A DNA stretch of 14,063 nt from Candidatus Aminicenantota bacterium. Lineage in GTDB: Bacteria > Acidobacteriota > B3-B38 > Guanabaribacteriales > B3-B38. The notes beneath the pieces were generated by a model. The model was given only the letters and a program-made list of their open reading frames with translations, had not been told where the DNA came from and made no database searches. Made by a program: the position numbers and the translations under genes. Location of the stretch: the NCBI GenBank assembly GCA_029880275.1, contig JAOUOQ010000027.1:1-14063 (forward strand). The letters run 5' to 3'. This document shows positions 1-7,097 of this stretch, in pieces (positions within the stretch are counted from its first letter, which is position 1; every line of letters begins with the position of its first letter).

Positions 1-2533
1 CGCCTCCCACAATTTTGGCGATGTCTCTTATTATGGTGACGGCGTTCAGTCTGTTGGTCAGGTCGGGGGTCAGGGCAACCAGCAGGGAGGCTTTATCATT
101 GAAGTTGGAGCCCAATACCACCACTCCCGACTTTATCCGGCTTTTCACTACATCGGAATAGTTTCGCAGAGATGAGGGGTCAAAATCCATCAGCTTCTGG
201 GCGACCACCTTTACCCCCTGGACGAGCCTCTCCTCCATAGGGGCTTCCCCTCCGCCGGAGGCAAGTTTCAGCCTCAATCTCTCCAGCTCCTTCTGGCTCT
301 TTTTGCCGGTTTCCATCAGCTTCTCCACCTGAGCGACAATCTGCTGAGGCTCGGTCTTGAGCAGCTGAGAGAGTTCCTCTATCGTCTCATCTCGCTGTTG
401 TATTCTTTTTATAGCTTCCCTTCCGGTCAGGGCTTCTATTCGCCGCACGCCCGCAGCTATCCCGCATTCGCTGAGGATGAGGAAAGCCCCAATATCCCCG
501 GTGAACCGGGTATGAGTTCCTCCGCAGAGCTCCCGGCTGATGTCATTGACAGCGACCATCCTCACCTTTTCCTGGTATTTCTCCCCGAACAGAGCGATGG
601 CGCCCTTAGCTATTGCCTGATTATAATCGACCACTTCGGTTTTTACTGCCAGGTTCTCCCTTATCCGCTTGTTCACCGCCTCTTCGATGCGGCGGAGCTC
701 CCGGGGAGTGATGGGAGAGAAGTGTGTGAAGTCAAACCGCATCTTCTCCGGGGTGACCTCCGAGCCGGCCTGCTTTATATGGGTGCCCAGATGCTCACGC
801 AGGGTAGCTTGCAGCATGTGGGTGGCGGTATGGTTGGCGGCGGTAGCTGCTCTCTCTTCTTTGTTCACCTCTGCCCTGACTTTTTCGCTGGTGACCAGCT
901 CCCCGTGACGCACCTTGACCAGATGGACGATGATATCCTCGGTGGCATAGAGGGTGTCGGTCACCAGGGCGGTGCCGCTGTCGGAGCTGAGGGTTCCCTT
1001 ATCTCCCACCTGCCCCCCTGCTTCGGCATAGAAGGGTGTGCGGTCTAATATGACCTCGCCTTCTTCCTCTTTGCTCAGCCGCTCCACCTGCTGGGTACCT
1101 TTGATTATAGCTACTATACTGGCATCTTCAATGGTGGTGGTTTCGTAGCCTGCAAAGGCGGTTTTTGTTCGGGGTGCCAGCTTGCGGTAGACATCCTTGA
1201 CCTCCTCCTCCGCTCCTTCCAGCCAGGCGAGACGGGCTTTTTCCCTCTGCCCTTCCAGGTGCTTTTGAAAGCCTTGATGGTCGACGGTCAACCCTCTCTC
1301 AGCGGCGATCTCCTCCACCAGGTCCAGAGGGACCCCAAAGGTATCGTAGAGGCGGAAGAGCTCGCCCCCGGGGACGGTGGTTCCTTTACTGCTCACCACC
1401 TTCTCCAGCACCTCCTCTACCTGCCGTATTCCCTGGGTGAGGGTGGTGTGGAAGCGCTCCTCTTCTGCCAGGCATACCCGGGCGACGAAGTCTCTACTGT
1501 CCATGAGTTCCGGGAAAGGACTCTTCATAATATGAGCCACCAACCCGGTCAGTTTATAGAGGAAAGGCTCGGTAAAGCCCATTAACTGTCCCTGACGGAT
1601 AGCCCGGCGGATAATCCTTCTTAGCACATATCCTCTCCCTTCGTTGGAGGGCATGACCCCATCGCTGACGGCAAAGGTGATGGCCCGCAGGTGGTCGGCT
1701 ATGATGCGGATGGCGATGTCCTCTTTTCGGCTGGCTCCCTGCTCCAGGTTACCCAGCTCCAGCAATCTCTCCACTATGGGTTGGAAGAGGTCGTTTTCAT
1801 AATTGCTTTTTGCTCCTTGCAGGAGGGTGGCTAATCTCTCCAGCCCCATTCCGGTATCTATGCAGGGCGAGGGGAGGGGAGAAAGCTCTCCTTTTTCGTC
1901 CCGGTTGTATTGCATGAAGACCAGGTTCCACAGCTCAAAGAATCGGTCGCAATCGCACTCAATGCCGCAGTCGGGTCGTCCGCAGCCGAACTTCTTGCCC
2001 CGGTCATAGTGGATCTCGGAGCAAGGACCGCAGGGACCTGTATCCCCCATGGCCCAGAAATTGTCCTTCTCGCCCAGCCGATATATGATAGAGGGGTCCA
2101 GTCCTACATTCTTATTCCAGATGTTGTACGCCTCGTCATCCTTTTGATACACACTGACCAGCATTCGGTCCTCGGGGAGCCCGTAACCTTCTATCAGCAG
2201 CTCCCAGCTCATCTCAATAGCCTCTTTTTTAAAGTAATCGCCGAACGAGAAGTTACCCAGCATCTCGAAGAAGGTGTGGTGCTTGTCGGTGAGCCCAACA
2301 TTGTCGAGGTCATTATGCTTACCGCCCGCTCGCATGCACTTCTGGGATGAGGCAGCACGGGTGTAGGGACGCTTCTCCTTCCCCAGAAAGACCTCTTTGA
2401 ACTGGTTCATTCCAGCATTGGTAAAGAGCAGGGTAGGGTCCTTATGGGGTATCAAAGAGGAACTGGGCACAATCTTGTGCTCTCGCTTGCGAAAGTATTC
2501 CAGGAACCTGGTTCTAATCTCGTCGCTTTTCAT
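1..2533 (-). CDS. alaS: alanyl-tRNA synthetase, 3' end cut by window edge
   Basis: AlaRS charges tRNA-Ala with alanine in the cytoplasm and clears mischarged Ser/Gly through its editing domain. The ATG at 2531-2533 opens 844 codons that run off the left edge. E. coli AlaRS has 876 residues, so roughly 30 C-terminal residues are missing. The N-terminal catalytic core starts MKSDEIRTRFLEYF and contains FTNAGMNQFK and the GPCGPCSEIHYD signature. A cysteine cluster lies just after it (C184, C189, C193, C195). The editing domain has the expected metal set: HTATH at 568-572 and CGGTH at 670-674. It is followed by a DALA/C-Ala-type region ending in DIAKIVGG. Only 3 nt separate it from the recX stop and no Shine-Dalgarno is well placed, so translation is probably coupled to recX. 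The identification is certain; the missing end is purely a window effect. Confidence 0.98.
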   Translation of the reverse strand, partial: MKSDEIRTRFLEYFRKREHKIVPSSSLIPHKDPTLLFTNAGMNQFKEVFLGKEKRPYTRAASSQKCMRAGGKHNDLDNVGLTDKHHTFFEMLGNFSFGDYFKKEAIEMSWELLIEGYGLPEDRMLVSVYQKDDEAYNIWNKNVGLDPSIIYRLGEKDNFWAMGDTGPCGPCSEIHYDRGKKFGCGRPDCGIECDCDRFFELWNLVFMQYNRDEKGELSPLPSPCIDTGMGLERLATLLQGAKSNYENDLFQPIVERLLELGNLEQGASRKEDIAIRIIADHLRAITFAVSDGVMPSNEGRGYVLRRIIRRAIRQGQLMGFTEPFLYKLTGLVAHIMKSPFPELMDSRDFVARVCLAEEERFHTTLTQGIRQVEEVLEKVVSSKGTTVPGGELFRLYDTFGVPLDLVEEIAAERGLTVDHQGFQKHLEGQREKARLAWLEGAEEEVKDVYRKLAPRTKTAFAGYETTTIEDASIVAIIKGTQQVERLSKEEEGEVILDRTPFYAEAGGQVGDKGTLSSDSGTALVTDTLYATEDIIVHLVKVRHGELVTSEKVRAEVNKEERAATAANHTATHMLQATLREHLGTHIKQAGSEVTPEKMRFDFTHFSPITPRELRRIEEAVNKRIRENLAVKTEVVDYNQAIAKGAIALFGEKYQEKVRMVAVNDISRELCGGTHTRFTGDIGAFLILSECGIAAGVRRIEALTGREAIKRIQQRDETIEELSQLLKTEPQQIVAQVEKLMETGKKSQKELERLRLKLASGGGEAPMEERLVQGVKVVAQKLMDFDPSSLRNYSDVVKSRIKSGVVVLGSNFNDKASLLVALTPDLTNRLNAVTIIRDIAKIVGG

Positions 2534-2536
2534 TTT

Positions 2537-3025
2537 TTAAAAAGATGCCTCACTGAGTCTCTTCTTATAAGGTGCTAATTTTTTCCATATCAGCTCGGTG
2601 GGGAAGCCGCGGCGGTAGATGTAATCGTAGAGCTTTTTTAAATCATTAATAGTTTCAGGTAAACCATTCATCCGCACCTTCTTACCGATGGCTTTCTCCA
2701 GGAGCTTCTCCTCATCAATTTCGATAAAAACCTGATCCAGGGCACGGTGGATAACCTGGGCTGCCACCCCCTTTTCCAGAAGCTTCTGAAACAGTCTGTG
2801 CCTCCCCATCAAGCGATTGGTAGCACTGAATAAGGAATATTGGTAAGCGAACTGAAAGTCGTCTAAGTAATTCTTCTCTTTCAGTATTCTTATGGTGGTG
2901 GCAATCTCTTTCTCGGAGAAAGCTTTCTTTTCCAGCAGCTTTTGCATCTCAGCCTGGCTTCGTGCTCTGATGGAGAGGAGCTTCAGAGCTGCGGCATAGC
3001 TCTTAGGGCTGGTTTCTTCGGTCAT
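2537..3025 (-). CDS. recX: regulatory protein RecX
   Basis: RecX proteins bind RecA and modulate filament formation during recombination and the SOS response. The 162-aa product is of normal family length and almost entirely helical. It shows the three-repeat RecX layout: an N-terminal AALKLLSIRARSQAEM segment (12-27), the YLDDFQFAYQY segment (53-63), the RLMGRHRLFQKLLEKGV segment (71-87), and a C-terminal YDYIYRRGFPTELIWKKL (133-150). The ATG follows the pilT stop by 9 nt and is in the same frame (TGA, three codons, ATG). The nearest Shine-Dalgarno (GAGG) ends only 2 nt before the ATG, so re-initiation after pilT is likely. recA is not in the window. Linkage to alaS is common in bacteria; the partner upstream here is pilT instead. 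Confidence 0.9.
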   Translation of the reverse strand: MTEETSPKSYAAALKLLSIRARSQAEMQKLLEKKAFSEKEIATTIRILKEKNYLDDFQFAYQYSLFSATNRLMGRHRLFQKLLEKGVAAQVIHRALDQVFIEIDEEKLLEKAIGKKVRMNGLPETINDLKKLYDYIYRRGFPTELIWKKLAPYKKRLSEASF

Positions 3026-3034
3026 TTCCTCAGT

Positions 3035-4216
3035 TCAGGGTCGCTCGGGTTGATTGGAGAAAATGAAGGGGGATTCCTCGTCGTCCTCTTTTTTCTCCTC
3101 CCATTCCAGCAGCTTCTCTATCTCCTCGCGGGACAAGTCGCTGGTGGATTGTACTCCTTTGACTTTCATCTTGAAGTCCTCCGGATTGGAGGCATGGCGC
3201 AGGGCTTCCTCATAGGAGATAAGCTCATTATGATAGAGTTTGAAGATGGACTGGTCAAAGGTCTGCATGCTGTATTGGGAGACCCCGGCGGCAATGGCAG
3301 CCTGAATGAGGTGAGTCTTTTCCTTATTGACTATGCAGTCTTTGATGTATGAGGTAGAGACCATCACCTCCACTGCTGGCACTCGTCCCTTCCCATCTGC
3401 CATTGGCAGAAGCCTCAAAGAGATGACCGCTTTCAGCACTGATGCCAGCTGCAGGCGGACCTGCTTCTGTTGGTAAGGGGGAAAGACCGATATGATGCGG
3501 TTGACGGTCTCGGTGGCATCGATGGTGTGCAGGGTGCTCATAACCAGATGTCCTGTTTCGGCGGCTACCAGCGCGGTCTCGATGGTCTCGTAGTCCCTCA
3601 TCTCTCCGACCATGATGATATCAGGGTCTTGACGCAGGGCATGGCGCAAGGCAATAGCGAAGTTGCGGGTGTCTACCTCCACCTCTCGCTGGTTGATTAT
3701 GCATTTGCGGTCTTTGAACAGGAATTCTATGGGGTCTTCGATGGTAATCACATGCTCGGTGCGGTGGTTATTGATGTAGTCGATCATAGCAGCCAGGGTG
3801 GTCGATTTTCCGCTGCCGGTGGTTCCTGTGCATAATACCAGTCCTCTTTTTTCCATGGATATCTTTTCCAGGATGGGAGGTAGGTTCAGTTCTCTTACCG
3901 AGCTGATCTCAAAAGAGATCACTCGCAGAACCAATCCGATGGTGCCTCGCTGCTGGAAGATGTTGCATCGAAATCGTCCCAAGCCCGGAACACTATAAGC
4001 GATGTCTATCTCCAGATTTCTCTTGAACTTTTCCTTCTGACGGTCGTTCATTAGCTCAAAAGCCATGCGGAGGGTATCGTCCTGAGTAAGCCGGCGCAAA
4101 TCGACCAGGGGGATGAGGTTGCCAAAAATCCTGATATGGGGATGAGAGCCCACTTTCAGATGGAGGTCGGAGGCGTTCTTTTCTACTGCTCTTTTCAATA
4201 GGTCGTTAATATGCAT
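3035..4216 (-). CDS. pilT: type IV pilus retraction ATPase PilT
   Basis: PilT is the hexameric cytoplasmic ATPase that depolymerises type IV pili and drives twitching motility or DNA uptake. The 393-aa product has the family start (MHINDLLKRAVEKNASDLHLKVG), Walker A GTTGSGKST at 131-139, the Asp box ITIEDPIEF at 157-165, Walker B DPDIIMVGEMRD at 197-208 and the His box STLHTIDATETVNRI at 227-241. The C-terminal domain retains YSMQTFDQS near 315-322, while the AIRNLIRE region is diverged (about 290-305). A charged acidic tail, about 350-393, makes it longer than typical PilT proteins. The ATG is preceded by AAGGAG. PilU-like paralogues share these motifs, but the sequence reads as PilT. No other pilus gene is in the window. 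It lies 107 nt downstream of ilvE and 9 nt upstream of recX. Confidence 0.93.
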   Translation of the reverse strand: MHINDLLKRAVEKNASDLHLKVGSHPHIRIFGNLIPLVDLRRLTQDDTLRMAFELMNDRQKEKFKRNLEIDIAYSVPGLGRFRCNIFQQRGTIGLVLRVISFEISSVRELNLPPILEKISMEKRGLVLCTGTTGSGKSTTLAAMIDYINNHRTEHVITIEDPIEFLFKDRKCIINQREVEVDTRNFAIALRHALRQDPDIIMVGEMRDYETIETALVAAETGHLVMSTLHTIDATETVNRIISVFPPYQQKQVRLQLASVLKAVISLRLLPMADGKGRVPAVEVMVSTSYIKDCIVNKEKTHLIQAAIAAGVSQYSMQTFDQSIFKLYHNELISYEEALRHASNPEDFKMKVKGVQSTSDLSREEIEKLLEWEEKKEDDEESPFIFSNQPERP

Positions 4217-4272
4217 ATCTCATAGTCTCCTTCTCAGTTGAGATATTTACCCGTTACTATGCGTTATGCAGT

Positions 4273-4297
4273 GAATAAGGATGATCTTTATTCATCC
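4273..4297 (-). other. overlapping alternative hairpins between ilvE and pilT
   Basis: In the 107-nt ilvE-pilT gap, minus-strand RNA can form GGATGA/TCATCC (6 bp, 7-nt loop). The alternative pairing GAATAA/TTATTC shares the same bases, so the two exclude each other. No run of T follows, so a classical terminator is not supported. It may be a weak attenuator, a processing site or chance. Confidence 0.3.
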
Positions 4298-4323
4298 TAA
4301 CAGAACCTTATAGCCAGAAATTC

Positions 4324-5244
4324 TCATAGATAGGTTAACCAACCATATTTATTGGGCTTCTCCCCTCTTGCCAGAGCCAGATACTCGGTCTGCAGTTGCT
4401 TGGTTACAGGAGCTATTTTCCCCTTCCCTATAATAATTTGGTCAATCGACCTTATGGGGGTGACCTCTGCCGCCGTGCCGGTGAAGAAGACTTCATCGGA
4501 AATGTAAAGTTCTTCTCGCGGAATATTGCGGACGGTCACCTCATATCCCAGGTCTTTAGCAATAGTGATGATGGTTTCCCTGGTAATTCCAGGCAGAATA
4601 CAGGAGCTCAGCGGGGGAGTGAAGAGCTTCTCACCGCGCACAATGAAGAGGTTTTCTCCACTTCCCTCGCTCACATAGCCGTTAATATCGAGTGATATTC
4701 CCTCAGTGTAACCATCGACCAGAGCTTCCATTTTTATCAACTGGGAGTTCATATAGTTAGCTGCGCATTTGGCCAAGGCGGGGAAGGTATTGGGAGCCAT
4801 CCTTGTCCAGGAGGACACCCTCACATCCACTCCCTTTTCTAATGCGTCCTCTCCCAGATATTTTCCCCACACCCATACTGCAATATACACATCTATGGGG
4901 CAAGGGAATGGGTCTACCCCGATTGAGCCGTATCCCCTGATGACGATGGGGCGGAGGTAGCACTCTTTCATTTTGTTGATGCGAATGGTCTCCAGACAGG
5001 CTTGGTTAAACTCCTCCCTGGAGAAGGGGATATCCATTCTGTATATCTTGCAGGAATTAAAAAGCCTATCGGTATGGTCCTTAAGGCGAAATACCGCAGG
5101 TCCTTTTTGGGTATTATAGCATCTCTCCCCTTCAAACATAGCGGTTCCATAGCTTATCACATGGGACAGGATGTGTATTTTTGCGTCATCCCAATTAATG
5201 AATTTTCCATTGAACCATATCTTATCCGACTTTTTAATGGTCAT
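4324..5244 (-). CDS. ilvE: branched-chain amino acid aminotransferase (class IV, PLP-dependent)
   Basis: The enzyme moves the amino group between glutamate and the keto acids of Ile, Leu and Val, the last step of their synthesis. The 306-aa length matches E. coli IlvE (309). Fold-type IV marks include the start DKIWFNGKF, HVISYGTAMFEGERCY at 28-43, the PLP-binding lysine K159 (ALAKCAANYMNSQL), EGSGENLF at 193-200, LPGITRETI at 217-225 and GTAAEVTPI at 256-264. D-amino acid transaminase and aminodeoxychorismate lyase share the fold, but the lysine context and the GTAAEVTPI motif favour IlvE. The ATG has a good Shine-Dalgarno (AAAGGAG, 7-nt spacing). It is the first gene after its own strong promoter at about 5440 and has a long leader. 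No other ilv or leu gene is present. Confidence 0.93.
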   Translation of the reverse strand: MTIKKSDKIWFNGKFINWDDAKIHILSHVISYGTAMFEGERCYNTQKGPAVFRLKDHTDRLFNSCKIYRMDIPFSREEFNQACLETIRINKMKECYLRPIVIRGYGSIGVDPFPCPIDVYIAVWVWGKYLGEDALEKGVDVRVSSWTRMAPNTFPALAKCAANYMNSQLIKMEALVDGYTEGISLDINGYVSEGSGENLFIVRGEKLFTPPLSSCILPGITRETIITIAKDLGYEVTVRNIPREELYISDEVFFTGTAAEVTPIRSIDQIIIGKGKIAPVTKQLQTEYLALARGEKPNKYGWLTYL

Positions 5245-5261
5245 GTATTAACTCCTTTCTT

Positions 5262-5330
5262 TTATCTATCACTCACCAATACGTTTCTCACAGCTTCTCC
5301 GAGAGTTTGCTTTTTAACCAGTTTTACCAC
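5262..5330 (-). CDS. possible 22-codon leader ORF rich in Val/Leu ahead of ilvE
   Basis: Within the ilvE leader, GTG at 5328-5330 opens 22 codons (VVKLVKKQTLGEAV..., ending VLVSDR) that stop 17 nt before the ilvE ATG. Nine of the 22 residues are Val or Leu, which recalls leader peptides of branched-chain amino acid operons. There is no convincing Shine-Dalgarno, the branched residues are not in one run, and no terminator hairpin with a T tract follows. It may equally be chance. Treat as a low-confidence candidate. Confidence 0.2.
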   Translation of the reverse strand: MVKLVKKQTLGEAVRNVLVSDR

Positions 5331-5379
5331 AATTTTGCAATCATCTCTTCTGTTACTACATGTCCTCGGCTGGAGATGT

Positions 5380-5407
5380 GCTTCTTTTGAACTCCTGAAA
5401 CAAAAGC
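5380..5407 (-). other. hairpin in ilvE leader
   Basis: Minus-strand RNA reads GCTTTTG, an 11-nt loop, then CAAAAG followed two bases later by GC, giving a stem of 6 bp plus two more across a bulge. It lies early in the about 190-nt leader between the mapped -10 element and ilvE. Further downstream, CATCTC and GAGATG can also pair. No T-box motif or other riboswitch signature was seen. Confidence 0.3.
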
Positions 5408-5439
5408 TCCTTTTTTACTTATTGAAAATATTACATAAA

Positions 5440-5448
5440 ATTATAACA
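5440..5448 (-). promoter_or_regulatory. extended -10 promoter for ilvE (and likely pilT-recX-alaS)
   Basis: On the minus strand the sequence is TGTTATAAT, a perfect extended -10 (TGn plus TATAAT). The -35 region is weak (TTTAAT or TTAATT at 18- or 17-nt spacing), as is usual where TGn is present. It lies in the 255-nt gap between the binding-protein gene and ilvE and predicts a start near 5433. The leader would then be about 190 nt. Confidence 0.6.
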
Positions 5449-5499
5449 TGTTCGTCTTTGAAATTAAAGAGATTTTTATGGTGGGTCGCCTGGTCTTTG

Positions 5500-7086
5500 C
5501 TATTTGATATATATTTGGTTCAACACCCGGAAAGTAGCGGTGGGATAGAGGATTAATCCCTGAACCTCATTCTTCATTACGGCAACATTGGTGTTATACC
5601 ATAGGCTGATATAGGGGGCGTCGAAGGCGATGAGCTTCTGGACTTCAGAATAGATTTTTTTCAGCTCCTGTGTATCGGTGGTGACTCTTGCCCGGTCAAT
5701 TAATCGGTCAATGGTGGGATTCTGGTAGCCTCCTCGGTTGGCGCCCTTTGGGGGGAGGCTTTGGGAATGGAAGCAGTAGCGGTAGATATCGGGGTCGGTA
5801 GCTCCTATCCAGCGCAGGGGATAAAGCTGGAAATTCCCCTTGATGATGTCATTGTAAAAGGTCTGCCACTCGTACGACTTTACCTCAATGTCTATTCCCA
5901 CCTCTTTAAGGTTTTCCTTAATAACAGTGGCGATGTCCCTGGCCCATTTAAAGGTGGGAGTTTTAAAGACCATGTGAAATCGGCCTCGGGGTCCATCCCC
6001 ATCGGGATCGGGAAAGCCGGCTTCGTCCAGCAGCTCCCTTGCTTGGGAGGGACTATAGGAGAATGTGGTTACTTCCCCCTCGTAAGCCCAATTAGAGGGG
6101 GCTAAGATGCCGGAGGCGGGGGTGGCGAGGTTGTGGAGCAGACCCTCAATTATTCCCTCCCGGTCAATGGCATAGCCTATTGCCCATCGGACCTTCCGGT
6201 GAGCAAGGATGGGGTCTTTCATATTAAAGCCTATATAAGAGTAGATACACCCCTGCTTTTTCAGCACCTTCAGGTGAGGCTCGTTTTCCATTGTGGCAAT
6301 CAGCTCCTCGGGGATGGCGTTGATTGCTAAATCTATACTCCCTTTCCGCAGCGCCAGAACCCTGGTGGTGGCGTCGGGGATTATCTTATAGATAATCCCG
6401 TCCACCTTCGGTCTTTCTCCCCAGTAGTTGTTGAATGTAGCAAAGGCCACCTCCTCGTCTTCTTTATAATAACGGAATTTAAAAGGTCCACTCCCTATGG
6501 GTCGGAGTTGGCATTCCTCGCCCGAGCCCTGGGGGATGATGCCGATTCCAGCCACATTGATGAGGAACGAGGAAAAGGGCTCCCGAAGGGTAAATCTTAC
6601 CGTGAGGTCATCAACCACATCGATAGCCTGGATTATGCGGAAGTGCTCTTTTTTGGGCGAGAAAAAGCTCTCATCCAGCAGGCTCTCAAAGGTGTATTTG
6701 ACATCCTCAGCAGTGAGCTTTTTCCCGGAGTGGAACTCAACTTCGGGGCGGAGGAAGAAGGTGTAGACTCTTCCTTCTACGCTCTCCCATTTATAGGCAA
6801 GATGGGGGACGATTTCTGCTCTTTCATCGGTGGTAACCAGGGGGTCGAAGATGAGCTCGTGAACCCTTGCCGAGCTGACATCGGTTCCCAGGCGGGGGTC
6901 GAGGTTGCCAGGGCTTTGCTCCAGGGCGAGGATTACCGTGTTTTTCCTCTTCAACGGTTCCCCCTGGCAGGCAAGCAGGGAGAATCCCACAGCCAGGATA
7001 AGCAAAATAAAACTTACTCTATTGATAAAAAAGTTGGTTTTCATTAACATGGAAATTTTTAATCTAAATGAGATTAACCCTAACAT
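5500..7086 (-). CDS. ABC transporter substrate-binding lipoprotein, family 5 (OppA/DppA-like)
   Basis: Family 5 binding proteins capture peptides, nickel or other ligands outside the inner membrane for an ABC importer. The 528-aa product has a lipoprotein signal: a basic N region, the hydrophobic stretch VSFILLILAVGFSLLAC and lipid-accepting Cys at residue 40 (LLAC). The family core follows: SPGNLDPRLGTD, LAYKWE, FHSGKKLTAEDVKYTFESLLD, RPIGSGPFKF, KVRWAIGYAIDRE and a C-terminal Y-x-S-L-W-Y-N segment. The ATG at 7086 has AAAGGA 7 nt upstream, next to the anmK stop, and is 11 nt from it. A second ATG at 7044 would give a more usual signal length but has no good ribosome binding site. No permease or ATPase gene is nearby, so the ligand is unknown. 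Coupling to anmK hints at murein peptides (compare MppA), which is inference. Confidence 0.9.
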   Translation of the reverse strand: MLGLISFRLKISMLMKTNFFINRVSFILLILAVGFSLLACQGEPLKRKNTVILALEQSPGNLDPRLGTDVSSARVHELIFDPLVTTDERAEIVPHLAYKWESVEGRVYTFFLRPEVEFHSGKKLTAEDVKYTFESLLDESFFSPKKEHFRIIQAIDVVDDLTVRFTLREPFSSFLINVAGIGIIPQGSGEECQLRPIGSGPFKFRYYKEDEEVAFATFNNYWGERPKVDGIIYKIIPDATTRVLALRKGSIDLAINAIPEELIATMENEPHLKVLKKQGCIYSYIGFNMKDPILAHRKVRWAIGYAIDREGIIEGLLHNLATPASGILAPSNWAYEGEVTTFSYSPSQARELLDEAGFPDPDGDGPRGRFHMVFKTPTFKWARDIATVIKENLKEVGIDIEVKSYEWQTFYNDIIKGNFQLYPLRWIGATDPDIYRYCFHSQSLPPKGANRGGYQNPTIDRLIDRARVTTDTQELKKIYSEVQKLIAFDAPYISLWYNTNVAVMKNEVQGLILYPTATFRVLNQIYIK

Positions 7087-7097
7087 CTGCCAATCCT

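Noticed and set aside
398..2350. Several long plus-strand open frames opposite alaS (up to 216 codons)
   Set aside because: They lie wholly inside alaS on the other strand, have no ribosome binding sites and show no family motifs; they are shadows of a GC-rich codon pattern.
5245..5499. T-box leader upstream of ilvE
   Set aside because: No GGGTGG-type T-box sequence, specifier loop or antiterminator was found.
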